Origin: Marimonas arenosa
GTDB taxonomy: Bacteria > Pseudomonadota > Alphaproteobacteria > Rhodobacterales > Rhodobacteraceae
Assembly (NCBI RefSeq): GCF_030848945.1
Contig: NZ_JANHAX010000001.1
Span: 930,001 to 994,000 of the forward strand
DNA: 64,000 bases
Direction of reading: 5' to 3'
The position numbers and the translations under genes are program-made. Below the pieces are notes generated by a model. The model was not told where the DNA came from. It worked only from the letters and a program-made list of their open reading frames with translations, and did not search any database. Shown piece by piece: positions 10,027-19,095 of this stretch (position 1 is the stretch's first letter; each line of letters starts with the position of its first letter).

Positions 10027-10068
10027 GTTTCATGCTCCAGAGGCGACAAGGCCGCCCCGATACACCAA

Positions 10069-11427
10069 CTAGCGGAAGGCGTAAAGCTCGCCCTTCGACG
10101 TGACGACATACATCACCCCGCCGGCAAAGACCGGGTTCGACATGGCGCCGCCGGGAATTTCGCCGCTGCCCACCAGCGCGCCCGACGCCGGGTCGAACTG
10201 CCGGATCAGCCCATCGTTCGACGCAACCACCAGTCGGCCGCCGGCCAGCACCGGGCCGTAATGGGCGAAGATCTCCTTCTGCCGCCGCGGCCGCTCCTTG
10301 ACGAAGAAAGGCAGCGGCGTGCCCCAGATGCGGCTCCCATCCTCGGCATCGAGCCGCACCAGTTCGTTGCGGTCGGTGACCAGGAAGAGCGACCCGTCCG
10401 CTGCCCAGACCGGCCCCATGGCGCCTTCGTTGGCGGTCCACAGACGTTCGCCGGTCGACACCTTCATCGCCACCAGACGACCGGAATGCGACCCGACATA
10501 GACATTCGGTCCCACGATCACCGGATCGCCGGTGATGTCGGTGATCCGTGTCCGCGCCAGGGCGAACCGCTGGCCGGAAATCACCGCATCCCAGACGCGC
10601 AGCCCGCCGCCGCGGAACGCCGCCTGCACCTCGCCCGAGCCGAAGCCGAAGACCGCCACCTGGTCATTCACCGCGGGCGCCGGCGCGCCCAGGACGTTGT
10701 TGAGGCTCGGCGTGGCATCGAGTTGCCATTCGATCCGGCCGGTCTCGGCATTCACCGCCCAGGCGGTGTTATCGCCGGCGGTCACGAAGACCACGCCGTT
10801 CTTCACCGTCGGCGCACCGGTGGCGGTTTCCCCCAGCCGCTGCTGCCATTTCTGTGCCCCGCTGGCCGCATCGAGCGCGGTCAGCGTGCCGAAGCCCGAG
10901 GCCACGAACAGCGTGCTCTTGGCATGGGCCAGGCCGCCGCCCCGGGCATCGCCGGCGCGGTCGCGCGCCGGCACCAGGTCGACGCTCCAGACCGGCGTGC
11001 CGTTGGTTGCGGTCGCGGCCACCCGCGCTTCCGAGTCGAGCGTATAGATCCGGCCGCCGGCGACCACCGGATCGGCGGTGATGCGGCTGCGCTTTCCTGC
11101 GCCCGCGCCGATCTTCGCGCTCCACAGCGGCTGCAGTGCGCCCGCGAAGGCGGGATGTTCCGTGCGGGTCTCCGGCGTGCCGTGGCGCTGCGGCCACTCG
11201 GCATTGGCCGTGGTCTTGCCGGGATTAAGCGGCAGGCTGCGGTTTTCCGGGATCGCGTCCGGCGCCACGCTGGCGGCATCGTCCTCGAGCACGGCACGCA
11301 GATCCTGCCGCTTCCCGGGCAGGATCTCTTCCTTGTCACCGCAGGCCGACAACAACAGCGCGACGCCAAGCCCGACCGCCCAGCTGCTGCGCTTCCATCC
11401 GTCTGCCGCAATTCGTGCCCGTGTCAT
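10069..11427 (-). CDS. bamB: BamB-like outer-membrane assembly lipoprotein
   Basis: A 452-residue predicted lipoprotein: a basic N-terminus, a hydrophobic stretch and a lipobox LLSACG with Cys29 as the lipidation site. The rest is a PQQ-type beta-propeller with repeats of the form T-x-x-G-x-x-x-W (for example NGTPVWSVDL, TGRIEWQLD, TGERLWTAN, DGSRIWGTP). In the BAM complex BamB helps insert beta-barrel proteins. The ATG at 11427 has AAGGGTGAGG upstream. It lies between the yfgM-like gene and der, the usual position. The symbol is assigned by architecture and context. Confidence 0.85.
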   Translation of the reverse strand: MTRARIAADGWKRSSWAVGLGVALLLSACGDKEEILPGKRQDLRAVLEDDAASVAPDAIPENRSLPLNPGKTTANAEWPQRHGTPETRTEHPAFAGALQPLWSAKIGAGAGKRSRITADPVVAGGRIYTLDSEARVAATATNGTPVWSVDLVPARDRAGDARGGGLAHAKSTLFVASGFGTLTALDAASGAQKWQQRLGETATGAPTVKNGVVFVTAGDNTAWAVNAETGRIEWQLDATPSLNNVLGAPAPAVNDQVAVFGFGSGEVQAAFRGGGLRVWDAVISGQRFALARTRITDITGDPVIVGPNVYVGSHSGRLVAMKVSTGERLWTANEGAMGPVWAADGSLFLVTDRNELVRLDAEDGSRIWGTPLPFFVKERPRRQKEIFAHYGPVLAGGRLVVASNDGLIRQFDPASGALVGSGEIPGGAMSNPVFAGGVMYVVTSKGELYAFR

Positions 11428-11461
11428 GGCCTCACCCTTTTCCAACCGGCGTTCGCCGCCG

Positions 11462-12157
11462 TTATTCCGCCGCCGTCGCGCCGGTCTCCCCCTCGGCGCC
11501 CGGTATCGCTTCGGGCGTTTCGCCCAGAGCCACCATCAACTGTGTCGCGCGCTGACGCAAGCCCGCCGTGACCGCAGCATCGCTGGCAATCGCCTGCAGT
11601 CGCCCGGCCGCCGACGCGGTGTCGCCGGTTTCGATGTCGATCAGGGCCAACTGCTCCTCGGCCAGAAGCCGCAGCTGCGACCCGGGCCCGACCAGAGCCT
11701 CATAGCCGGCCCGCCGCTCGTCGAACGAGAGCGTATCCCCGAGAATGGCAAGCCGCTTGTAGCTCGCGACCTGGCGATAGATCAGCGGCAGATCGGCATT
11801 GCCGGCAACCGATTCGAACGTCGCGGCCGCCTGCTCCGTCTGCCCCGCCTCGACCTGTTCGCCGGCCGCCAGCAACGCGGCCAACGCCCGGGCACCCTGG
11901 CTCTCGGGCGACAGCGCCGCCAACGCCGCAGCCCGTTCGCCGGCGTCGTCGCTGCGCAACGCGGCGATCATCGCGTCGCCGGTGGCCTCCGCCTCGGCCC
12001 GCGCCTGCGCCTTGCGCCATTCGTTGATGGCCGCCCCGCCGACCAGCAGCAGGATGGCCAGGACCGCAATCCAGCCATATCTTTTCATCAGCGCGAACAG
12101 CCTGTCGCGCCGAACTTCCTCGGTCACCTCTTCGATGAAACTGTCGGTCTCGCTCAC
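11462..12157 (-). CDS. YfgM-like TPR membrane protein
   Basis: A 231-residue protein starting at a GTG (12157, protein MSETDSFIEEVTEEVRRDRL). A single membrane helix at about residues 28-44 (YGWIAVLAILLLVGGAAI) is followed by an alanine-rich TPR-like periplasmic domain. Family members such as YfgM (AncA) interact with the Sec translocon and periplasmic chaperones. An open frame continues upstream to 12487 but has no family resemblance. It is the first gene of the leftward yfgM-bamB-der group and faces away from the RND operon. Confidence 0.8.
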   Translation of the reverse strand: MSETDSFIEEVTEEVRRDRLFALMKRYGWIAVLAILLLVGGAAINEWRKAQARAEAEATGDAMIAALRSDDAGERAAALAALSPESQGARALAALLAAGEQVEAGQTEQAAATFESVAGNADLPLIYRQVASYKRLAILGDTLSFDERRAGYEALVGPGSQLRLLAEEQLALIDIETGDTASAAGRLQAIASDAAVTAGLRQRATQLMVALGETPEAIPGAEGETGATAAE

Positions 12158-12526
12158 CCGTGCGCCCCTTTCGGTCACTTTCGCCCCTCTTACCGCAGCG
12201 CTCCGGTCCTGCCAAGGTCTGCCGCGCCACGCCACGACCCGGGCTTGTGGCGAGCCGGGCACAGTAGGTCCGGCCCGTTTTGCGCCCCTTGCGTTCGGCC
12301 CGGTGCAAACATAATTTGAACTGGTGAGTTCAGTTTGACCGGCGACCTGCCGGCCCCAACCCAGAAAGCCCGACCGGAAGGCACAGAAAAACCAGCGTAG
12401 ACCCAGTATTCGGCCGCCTTCGCCGCGACATGACGGTTCGTCCTGTCTTGCACCCAGCGCCGGAATGTTTAACTCGAACGTCGACATCGCCGCGACGATG
12501 TTCGGGACGCGCGAAAAGGACTTTGC
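12158..12526. other. Divergent intergenic region before the RND operon
   Basis: 369 bases without a convincing gene. It holds the promoters of the leftward yfgM-like group and the rightward efflux operon, and one clean inverted repeat at 12317-12332 that is listed separately. No clear pair of -35 and -10 boxes could be assigned. Confidence 0.6.
12317..12332. promoter_or_regulatory. Candidate repressor operator (TGAACT-N4-AGTTCA)
   Basis: A perfect six-base inverted repeat with a four-base centre, TGAACTGGTGAGTTCA, lies in an AT-richer patch 195 bases upstream of the efflux adaptor. Size and symmetry fit a TetR-type operator, which commonly controls RND pumps. No TetR gene is adjacent, so the regulator would be encoded elsewhere. 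This is inference from symmetry alone. Confidence 0.4.
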
Positions 12527-13861
12527 ATGAGACTCTTGCCGCTTCTCACCGCCCTGTTGGTTTCGGTGTTTCTGTATTTTCTGGTGATCGACCGCGACAC
12601 GCTGCTGTCACTGGCCCGGGGCGAAGCACCCGAGTCCTCCGACGAGGCCATGGCGCCGCCCCCCGGTCAACCCGATGAAATCGCCGCCAAAGAGACCGCC
12701 CAGCGCGCCATCGGTGTCGTCGCCCTGCACTCTCGGGCCCAGGTGATCGACAGCGCCGTCATCCTGCGCGGCCAGACCGAGGCGGCCCGCCAGGTTCAGG
12801 TCCGCTCCGAGACCTCCGGCCTGGTGATCTCCGAACCGCTCCGCAAGGGGGCCTTCGTCGAACGGGGCCAGGTGCTCTGCCGGCTCGACCCGGGCACCCG
12901 CGAGGCATCGCTGACCGAGGCCAGGGCGCGGCTTGCCGAGGCCCGGGCCCGGGTGCCCGAGGCCGAGGCGCAACTGCCCCGCGCCGAGGCGCAACTTGAA
13001 AACGCCGGCGCCCAGCTCGACACCGCCCGCGCCCAGCTGGTCGAAGCGAAAATCAACTACAACGCCGCGGTCAAGCTGGCCGAAGGCGGCTACGCCTCTG
13101 AAACCCGCGTGGCTGCCGCCGAGGCGGCGATGCGCGCGGCCGAGGCCGGGGTCACCTCTGCCCGGGCCGGCGTCAAGACCGCCGAGGCCGGCGTGAAATC
13201 GGCGCAATCGGGCGTCCTCAACGTTCGCGCCGGCATCCAGTCGGCCGAAGCCGCGGTCGCAGCTGCCGAGAAGGAAATCTCGCGGCTCGAGATCACCGCC
13301 CCGTTCGAAGGTCTGCTGGAAAGCGATGCCGCCGAGCTCGGCGCGCTGATGCAGCCCGGGGCGGTCTGCGCCACGGTGATTCAGCTCGACCCGATCAAGC
13401 TCGTGGGTTTCGTCCCGGAAACCGAGGTCGACCGCATCGCCGTCGGCTCTCTTGGCGGGGCGCGGCTGAGTTCCGGAGACGAGCTGGTGGGCCGCGTGAC
13501 CTTCCTGTCGCGTTCGGCCGACCCGCTGACCCGGACATTCCGCGTCGAAATCCAGGTACCCAACCCGGCGCTGGCCATCCGCGACGGTCAGACGGTCGAA
13601 ATCGCCATCGCCTCGGACGGGGCCGCGGCGCACCTGGTGCCGCAAAGCGCCCTGACGCTCAACGATGACGGGCTGCTCGGCGTGCGCATCGTCGACGAGG
13701 CGAAGCACGCCCAATTCGTTCCCGTCACCCTGGTGCGCGACACCGCCGAAGGCGTCTGGGTCACCGGCCTGCCGGACGTGGCCGACGTGATCGTCATCGG
13801 CCAGGAATACGTTGTCGACGGCGTGCCGGTGCGGCCCTCCTTCAAGGAACCCGGCACATGA
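12527..13861 (+). CDS. RND efflux periplasmic adaptor subunit
   Basis: A 444-residue HlyD/AcrA-type membrane fusion protein. An N-terminal helix (LLTALLVSVFLYFLVI) anchors it. The lipoyl/barrel region surrounds an unusually regular, alanine-rich coiled-coil hairpin at about residues 125-250, built from short heptad-like units such as EAEAQLPRAEAQ and AEAGVTSARAGVKTAEAGVKSAQ. The second half ITAPFEGLLES returns to the lipoyl domain. It bridges the inner-membrane pump and an outer-membrane channel. Its end overlaps the permease start by four bases (ATGA). No TolC-type gene is nearby, so a shared channel is likely. Confidence 0.92.
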   Translation: MRLLPLLTALLVSVFLYFLVIDRDTLLSLARGEAPESSDEAMAPPPGQPDEIAAKETAQRAIGVVALHSRAQVIDSAVILRGQTEAARQVQVRSETSGLVISEPLRKGAFVERGQVLCRLDPGTREASLTEARARLAEARARVPEAEAQLPRAEAQLENAGAQLDTARAQLVEAKINYNAAVKLAEGGYASETRVAAAEAAMRAAEAGVTSARAGVKTAEAGVKSAQSGVLNVRAGIQSAEAAVAAAEKEISRLEITAPFEGLLESDAAELGALMQPGAVCATVIQLDPIKLVGFVPETEVDRIAVGSLGGARLSSGDELVGRVTFLSRSADPLTRTFRVEIQVPNPALAIRDGQTVEIAIASDGAAAHLVPQSALTLNDDGLLGVRIVDEAKHAQFVPVTLVRDTAEGVWVTGLPDVADVIVIGQEYVVDGVPVRPSFKEPGT

Positions 13862-16800
13862 CCGGCATCGTCGACTGGGCCGCTGCGCGGGCGCGGATGA
13901 TCCTCGCCTTTATCGCGCTGTCGCTGCTGGTCGGCGGCTTCGCCTATGCCAACCTGCCGAAAGAGGGCGAACCGGACATCCAGATCCCCGGCCTCTTCGT
14001 CTCGGTGCCCTTCCCGGGCATTTCCGCAGCTGACAGCGAAACCCTGCTGGTCAAGGTGATGGAAACCGAACTGGCCGATCTCGACGGGCTGAAAAGCATG
14101 TCGGCAACGGCGGCGGAAAACTATGCCGGCATCTTCCTCGAGTTCGAGTTCGGCTGGAACAAGACCTCGACCATGGCCGACGTGCGCGAGGCGATGAACA
14201 CCGCCGAAGGCAAGTTCCCCGAGGGCTTCGAGAAATATTCGATCAACGAAATCAATTTCTCGGAGTTCCCGGTGCTGGTGGTCAATCTCACCGGCGCCGT
14301 GCCCGAACGCACGATGAACCGCATCGCCAACGACCTGCAGGACCGGCTGGAATCGCTCGACGCGGTGCTCGAAGCCGGCATCGTCGGCAACCGTGACGAG
14401 ATGCTCGAAGTGGTGATCGACCCGCTGAAGCTGGAAAGCTACAACGTCACCGCCGGCGAGTTGATCAACGTGGTGCGCAACAACAACCAGCTGATCCCGG
14501 CGGGCGAGGTCGAATCCGCCACCGGCACCTTCTCGGTCAAGATCCCATCGAGCTTCGACGAACCGCAGGATGTCTATTCCCTGCCGGTCAAGACCAATGG
14601 CGACCGGGTGATCACCCTGGGCGATCTCGCCGATATCCGGCTGACCTTCGAAGACCGCACGTCGACCGCCCGGTTCAACGGCGAAACCACGGTCGCCCTG
14701 CAGGTGGTCAAGCGCAAGGGCTTCAACCTGCTCGACATGGCCGAAGAAGTCCGCCAGGTGGTGGCCAAGGCCGATGCCGCCTGGCCGGAGGAACTGCGCG
14801 CCGCAGTCGAACTTGGCACCTCGAACGATCAATCAAATGTCGTCGGCTCGATGATCGACCAACTCGAAGGCTCGGTGCTCACCGCCATCGCTCTGGTGAT
14901 GATCGTCGTTCTCGCCGCGCTCGGAATCCGCCCGGCGCTGCTGGTGGGCTTCGCCATTCCGACCTCGTTCCTGCTTTGCTTCGCCCTGCTGGCGCTGATG
15001 GGCGTGACGGTATCGAACATCGTCATGTTCGGCCTCATCCTCGCCGTCGGCATGCTGGTCGACGGCGCCATCGTGGTGGTGGAATATGCCGACAAGCGCA
15101 TCGCCGCCGGTGTCGGCCCGATGCACGCCTATGTCGAGGCCGCCAAGCGCATGTTCTGGCCGGTGGTCAGCTCCACTGCCACCACGCTCTGCGCCTTCCT
15201 GCCGATGCTGTTCTGGCCCGGCGTGCCGGGGCAGTTCATGGGCATGCTGCCGGTCACACTGATCTTCGTGCTCTCGGCCTCGCTGGTGGTGGCGCTGATC
15301 TACCTGCCGGTGATGGGCGGCGTGACCGGCCGCATGACGCGCAGCTTCAACCGCACCTCCGACTGGCTGCGGCGCCATGCGCACTGGAGCCTGCGGCTGC
15401 TGATGGTGCCGCCGGCGCTCTATCTGGTCTACCTTGGCGCGCGGCAGACGCTGGCCCCCGGCCATCTCTTCGGCGGCACGCCCCCCGGCGAAGGCCTCAC
15501 GGCGTATCTGCCCGGGATCGCGATCTTCCTGCTGGGCGCAGTGCTCAGTTCCATCACCGTGAACGCTGCCAAGTTCCAGCGCCGCAAACCGCCGAGCGAT
15601 CGGCGCAAGCGCACCCCGTTCGGCTGGATCATCAAGGCCATCGCCGGAAACCCGATCATGCCGCTGGTGACCATCGCCGCCGTGGTGTTCACCGTCGTGC
15701 AGGTGTTTTCCTACTACAGCACCCACAGCAAAGGCGTCGAATTCTTCGTCGATTCCGAGCCGGAACAGGCCATCGTCTATGTCCGGGCCCGCGGCAACCT
15801 GTCGATCGAACAGAAGGACGCGCTGGTGCGCGAGGCCGAGCAGGTGGTTCTGGCCCACCCCGGCGTCAAGAATGCCTTTGCCTTCTCCGGCGACAGCGGG
15901 CTCAACAACAACACCGGCGGCGCTCAGCCGCCGAAAGACACCATCGGCCAGGTCCAGCTCGAAACCATCGCCTGGAAGGATCGCCCCGACGCCAAGGAAC
16001 CCTGGTTCACCATCCCGGTCCTCGACTACACGGTGATGCGCAACATCAAGGCCGCGGATTTCGACGGCGACTACATCATCGACGAACTGACCGCGGCACT
16101 CGAACAGATCCCCGGCATCAAGGTCGAAATCCTCGCCCAGGCGCGCGGCCCGTCCTCGGCCAAACCGGTGCACCTGCGGCTCAAGGCCGACGACTGGGAC
16201 TCGCTGACCGCCGCCACCGCCACCGCCCGTGCCCATTTCGAGGAAACCCCGGGCCTGCAACTGGTCGAGGACACGCTGCCGCTGCCCGGCATCGACTGGC
16301 AGATCGACGTCGACGTCGAACAGGCCGGCCGTTACGGTGCCGACGTCGCCACGGTGGGTGGCATGGTGCAGCTTGTCACCCGCGGCATCCTGCTCGACAC
16401 CATGCGGGTCGACACATCCGACGAAGAGATCGAAATCCGTGTGCGCCTCCCCGAGGAAGACCGGGTGCTCTCGACCCTCGACAGTCTGAAACTGCGCACC
16501 CAGGAAGGCCTGGTGCCGCTCAGCAACTTCGTGACCCGCCAGCCTGTTCCCAAGCTGGCCGAGATCAACCGGAACGACCAGATGCGCTATTTCGACGTCA
16601 AGGCGGGTGTCGCGACCGGCCTCACGGTGCTGAACAACACCACCACCGGCGCGCGCGAGGTGCTGCGCACATCGGTTTGGGAAGACGACGCCGGGCTGCG
16701 CGCCGACTATGACGAAAAAGGTTTCACCGCCCAACCGCTCACCGCCAACGAACGGATCGAGACCCTGACCCAATGGCTCGAGACCTCTCCCCTGCCTCCG

Positions 16801-17784
16801 GGCGTGGACTGGGAATGGACCGGCGATCAGGATGACCAGCAGGAATCCCAAGCCTTCCTGCAATCGGCCTTCGCCGGCGCCCTCGGACTGATGTTCATCA
16901 TCCTGCTGGCCCAGTTCAACAGCTTCTACAACTCGGTGCTGGTGCTCTTGGCCGTTGTGCTGTCGACCACCGGCGTGCTGATCGGCATGGTGGTGATGGA
17001 CCAGACCTTCTCGATCATCATGACCGGAACCGGCATCGTCGCGCTTGCCGGGATCGTGGTGAACAACAACATCGTGCTGATCGACACCTATCAGGAGTAT
17101 TCCGGCTACATGCCACGGATCGAGGCGATCATCCGCACCGCCGAAGACCGCATCCGTCCGGTCCTGCTGACCACCATCACCACCATGGCTGGCCTCGCGC
17201 CGATGATGTTCGGCCTTAGCCTCGATTTCTTCGTCGGTGGGTATTCCATCGACAGCCCGACCGCATTGTGGTGGAAACAGCTTGCGACCGCGGTGGTCTT
17301 CGGCCTTGGCATCGCCACCGTGCTGACGCTGGTCTTCACCCCGTCGATGCTGGCCCTGCGGGTGTGGTTCACCACCTATGTCGGCTGGACCGCACGAGCG
17401 CTCAAGGCGCTCAGCCTCGGTCGCGCCAGTCGCGCGGCCCAGGACTGGGCCCTGCGCGGCGCCGCCCGCCGCCTGCGCAGCCCGGAGATCGTCTGGCCCG
17501 AAAACTGGGGCAGCACGGCGCATGATTTCCACTTCGCGCCGGCAACCGAACCGATCGAGGATGAAGAGGACGACCAGCCCGGGTTCGAGGACGTCCAGGG
17601 CGTGCTGGCCCGGGCCGGCAAGATCACCTCGGCAACCGAGGCCGAACCGACTGCCGGAACGCACGCGCCGGAACCGGCGGAACCGGCTGCAAAAAAGAGC
17701 GGCGACGCCACAGAGACGCTGCCGGACGAGGACGGCTCGGCCCCCGGCAAGGACAACGACGACACCATCCGCGCCGCCGAGTGA
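13858..17784 (+). CDS. RND efflux permease, extended form
   Basis: A 1308-residue proton-driven exporter. The RND fold is complete: TM1 near the start, a periplasmic domain, TM2-6, a second periplasmic domain, TM7-12. It is about 250 residues longer than AcrB-like pumps. Part of the excess is an insertion between the two halves (about residues 500-610) with two extra hydrophobic stretches and a basic linker; the rest is a cytoplasmic tail of roughly 120 residues that is acidic and proline/alanine-rich. TM4 reads MLVDGAIVVVE, with one aspartate (Asp402) where AcrB has two, and the TM10 lysine position reads GIVVNNNIVLID. Substrates are unknown. Confidence 0.92.
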   Translation: MTGIVDWAAARARMILAFIALSLLVGGFAYANLPKEGEPDIQIPGLFVSVPFPGISAADSETLLVKVMETELADLDGLKSMSATAAENYAGIFLEFEFGWNKTSTMADVREAMNTAEGKFPEGFEKYSINEINFSEFPVLVVNLTGAVPERTMNRIANDLQDRLESLDAVLEAGIVGNRDEMLEVVIDPLKLESYNVTAGELINVVRNNNQLIPAGEVESATGTFSVKIPSSFDEPQDVYSLPVKTNGDRVITLGDLADIRLTFEDRTSTARFNGETTVALQVVKRKGFNLLDMAEEVRQVVAKADAAWPEELRAAVELGTSNDQSNVVGSMIDQLEGSVLTAIALVMIVVLAALGIRPALLVGFAIPTSFLLCFALLALMGVTVSNIVMFGLILAVGMLVDGAIVVVEYADKRIAAGVGPMHAYVEAAKRMFWPVVSSTATTLCAFLPMLFWPGVPGQFMGMLPVTLIFVLSASLVVALIYLPVMGGVTGRMTRSFNRTSDWLRRHAHWSLRLLMVPPALYLVYLGARQTLAPGHLFGGTPPGEGLTAYLPGIAIFLLGAVLSSITVNAAKFQRRKPPSDRRKRTPFGWIIKAIAGNPIMPLVTIAAVVFTVVQVFSYYSTHSKGVEFFVDSEPEQAIVYVRARGNLSIEQKDALVREAEQVVLAHPGVKNAFAFSGDSGLNNNTGGAQPPKDTIGQVQLETIAWKDRPDAKEPWFTIPVLDYTVMRNIKAADFDGDYIIDELTAALEQIPGIKVEILAQARGPSSAKPVHLRLKADDWDSLTAATATARAHFEETPGLQLVEDTLPLPGIDWQIDVDVEQAGRYGADVATVGGMVQLVTRGILLDTMRVDTSDEEIEIRVRLPEEDRVLSTLDSLKLRTQEGLVPLSNFVTRQPVPKLAEINRNDQMRYFDVKAGVATGLTVLNNTTTGAREVLRTSVWEDDAGLRADYDEKGFTAQPLTANERIETLTQWLETSPLPPGVDWEWTGDQDDQQESQAFLQSAFAGALGLMFIILLAQFNSFYNSVLVLLAVVLSTTGVLIGMVVMDQTFSIIMTGTGIVALAGIVVNNNIVLIDTYQEYSGYMPRIEAIIRTAEDRIRPVLLTTITTMAGLAPMMFGLSLDFFVGGYSIDSPTALWWKQLATAVVFGLGIATVLTLVFTPSMLALRVWFTTYVGWTARALKALSLGRASRAAQDWALRGAARRLRSPEIVWPENWGSTAHDFHFAPATEPIEDEEDDQPGFEDVQGVLARAGKITSATEAEPTAGTHAPEPAEPAAKKSGDATETLPDEDGSAPGKDNDDTIRAAE

Positions 17785-17846
17785 AATCCTTGCCACGCGC
17801 CGGCTTCGGCGGCAGACTCCTCGCGTCAGAGGTAGAGGATAACGAC

Positions 17847-18674
17847 ATGCAGGTTCAGAAGCTCACTGGCCTTGTCGGCGCCGAGATCACCGGCGCCGAC
17901 CTCCGCGACCCGGCCCAGTTTCCGGCGCTCCGCCAGGCCTTCACCGACCATTCCGTCATCGTGATCCGCGGCCAGCACCTGACCCCCGAAGACCACCTGA
18001 CCTTCGCTCGCCGCTTCGGTCCGATCAACGTCAACCGCTTCTTCAAGCCGCTGAACAGCCACCCCGAGATCGCCCTCGTGGTCAAGGAGGCCGACCAGAA
18101 GGGCGCGATCGGCGAAGAATGGCACACCGACCACGCCTATGATGCCGAACCGGCGCTGGGCTCGATCCTGCACGCCATCGACATTCCGCCCTATGGTGGC
18201 GACACGATCTTCGCCTCGACCACTGCCGCCTATGATGCCCTGTCGGAACGCTTCCGACAGATGCTCGACGGCCTGCACGCCTGGCACAGCTCGCGCCATG
18301 TCTTCGGCGCCGCTGCGGCCGACAGCGACAGTGCCAAAACCGGCCGCATCGGCAATGCCGCGGCCGCCACCCAGGACGTGCTGCACCCGGTGGTGATCCG
18401 CCACCCGCTCTCGGGTCGGCGTTCGCTGTTCGTCAACCCGCAGTTCACCACCCGGATCGACGGCCTGACCGCGGTCGAATCCCGCGCCATCCTCGGCGCG
18501 ATCTACGAGCATTGCCAGAAGCCCGAGTTTCAGGCCCGCGTCCGCTGGCAGCCCGGCGACGTCACCATATGGGACAACCGCGCCACCTGGCACAAGGCGA
18601 TCAACGATTACCGCGGCCACCGCCGCGAAATGCACCGCGTCACCGTCGAGGGTTGCCGGCTCGAGGCCGCCTGA
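17847..18674 (+). CDS. TauD/TfdA-family Fe(II)/2-oxoglutarate dioxygenase
   Basis: A 275-residue enzyme. The iron-binding HxD is in EEWHTDHAYD; the distal histidine is in NRATWHKAIND, and the arginine that holds 2-oxoglutarate is in HRREMHRVTVEG. Family members hydroxylate taurine, alkyl sulfates, carnitine precursors or aryloxyacetates, releasing succinate and CO2. The substrate is not clear here. The start at 17847 (MQVQKLTGLVGAEITG) has AGAGGA upstream; an in-frame extension to 17781 overlaps the permease stop. It lies 62 bases after the permease and may be co-transcribed with it. Confidence 0.88.
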   Translation: MQVQKLTGLVGAEITGADLRDPAQFPALRQAFTDHSVIVIRGQHLTPEDHLTFARRFGPINVNRFFKPLNSHPEIALVVKEADQKGAIGEEWHTDHAYDAEPALGSILHAIDIPPYGGDTIFASTTAAYDALSERFRQMLDGLHAWHSSRHVFGAAAADSDSAKTGRIGNAAAATQDVLHPVVIRHPLSGRRSLFVNPQFTTRIDGLTAVESRAILGAIYEHCQKPEFQARVRWQPGDVTIWDNRATWHKAINDYRGHRREMHRVTVEGCRLEAA

Positions 18675-19095
18675 CCCCGTCCCGGACCGGGTGAACGCGG
18701 GTATCTTGCCGGAATGTGACCCCAGCGGGCGTTGTCTTCATCTTTGCCCCTGTCGCAAATTTGCCGTTTCCGGTGCCAGCCAACCCGCCAGACGGGGTGC
18801 CAGCCAGACTGCCATACACCGCCGGTTTCGCACCTCTGGCGAAAGTTAACACCGCTGGGCCGACCGCGAGCCCGCCCGACTGCCCCAGCCTGACGTTATA
18901 TCGGCCATTCCCGGCAAACCCTGCAAAGCAAGCCTTATTGAACGCTGCTGGCGCGGCGCCAGAAAACCGATCCTGCACGGAAATGTCATGCCGCGCCGCG
19001 CCCCGCACTGCCGGGTTTCCGTCTGATTGGCCGGAAAACGGCCGGCGCCGCCGATTCGCCCCTTGTGACCGGCCGGAAAGGTTAATGCCGCCCAT
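18675..19095. other. Intergenic region, nothing recognised
   Basis: 421 bases between convergent genes. Open frames cross it on both strands, but none has a family resemblance, a sensible start or neighbour-like codon use. A short GGCCG/CGGCC hairpin near 19040 is visible, without a T-run. Confidence 0.5.

Noticed and set aside
8539..11571. Very long open frame on the plus strand across der and bamB (about 1010 codons)
   Set aside because: It is the antisense shadow of two well-supported genes in GC-rich DNA; the translation is rich in Arg, His, Gln and Pro and has no family pattern.
13090..13270. Short direct repeats suggestive of a CRISPR-like or satellite array
   Set aside because: They are codon-level repeats within the coiled-coil of the RND adaptor, with no regular spacers.
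14833..17796. Long minus-strand open frame opposite the RND permease (about 987 codons)
   Set aside because: Same reason: low-complexity His/Gly/Arg-rich translation opposite a clear membrane protein.
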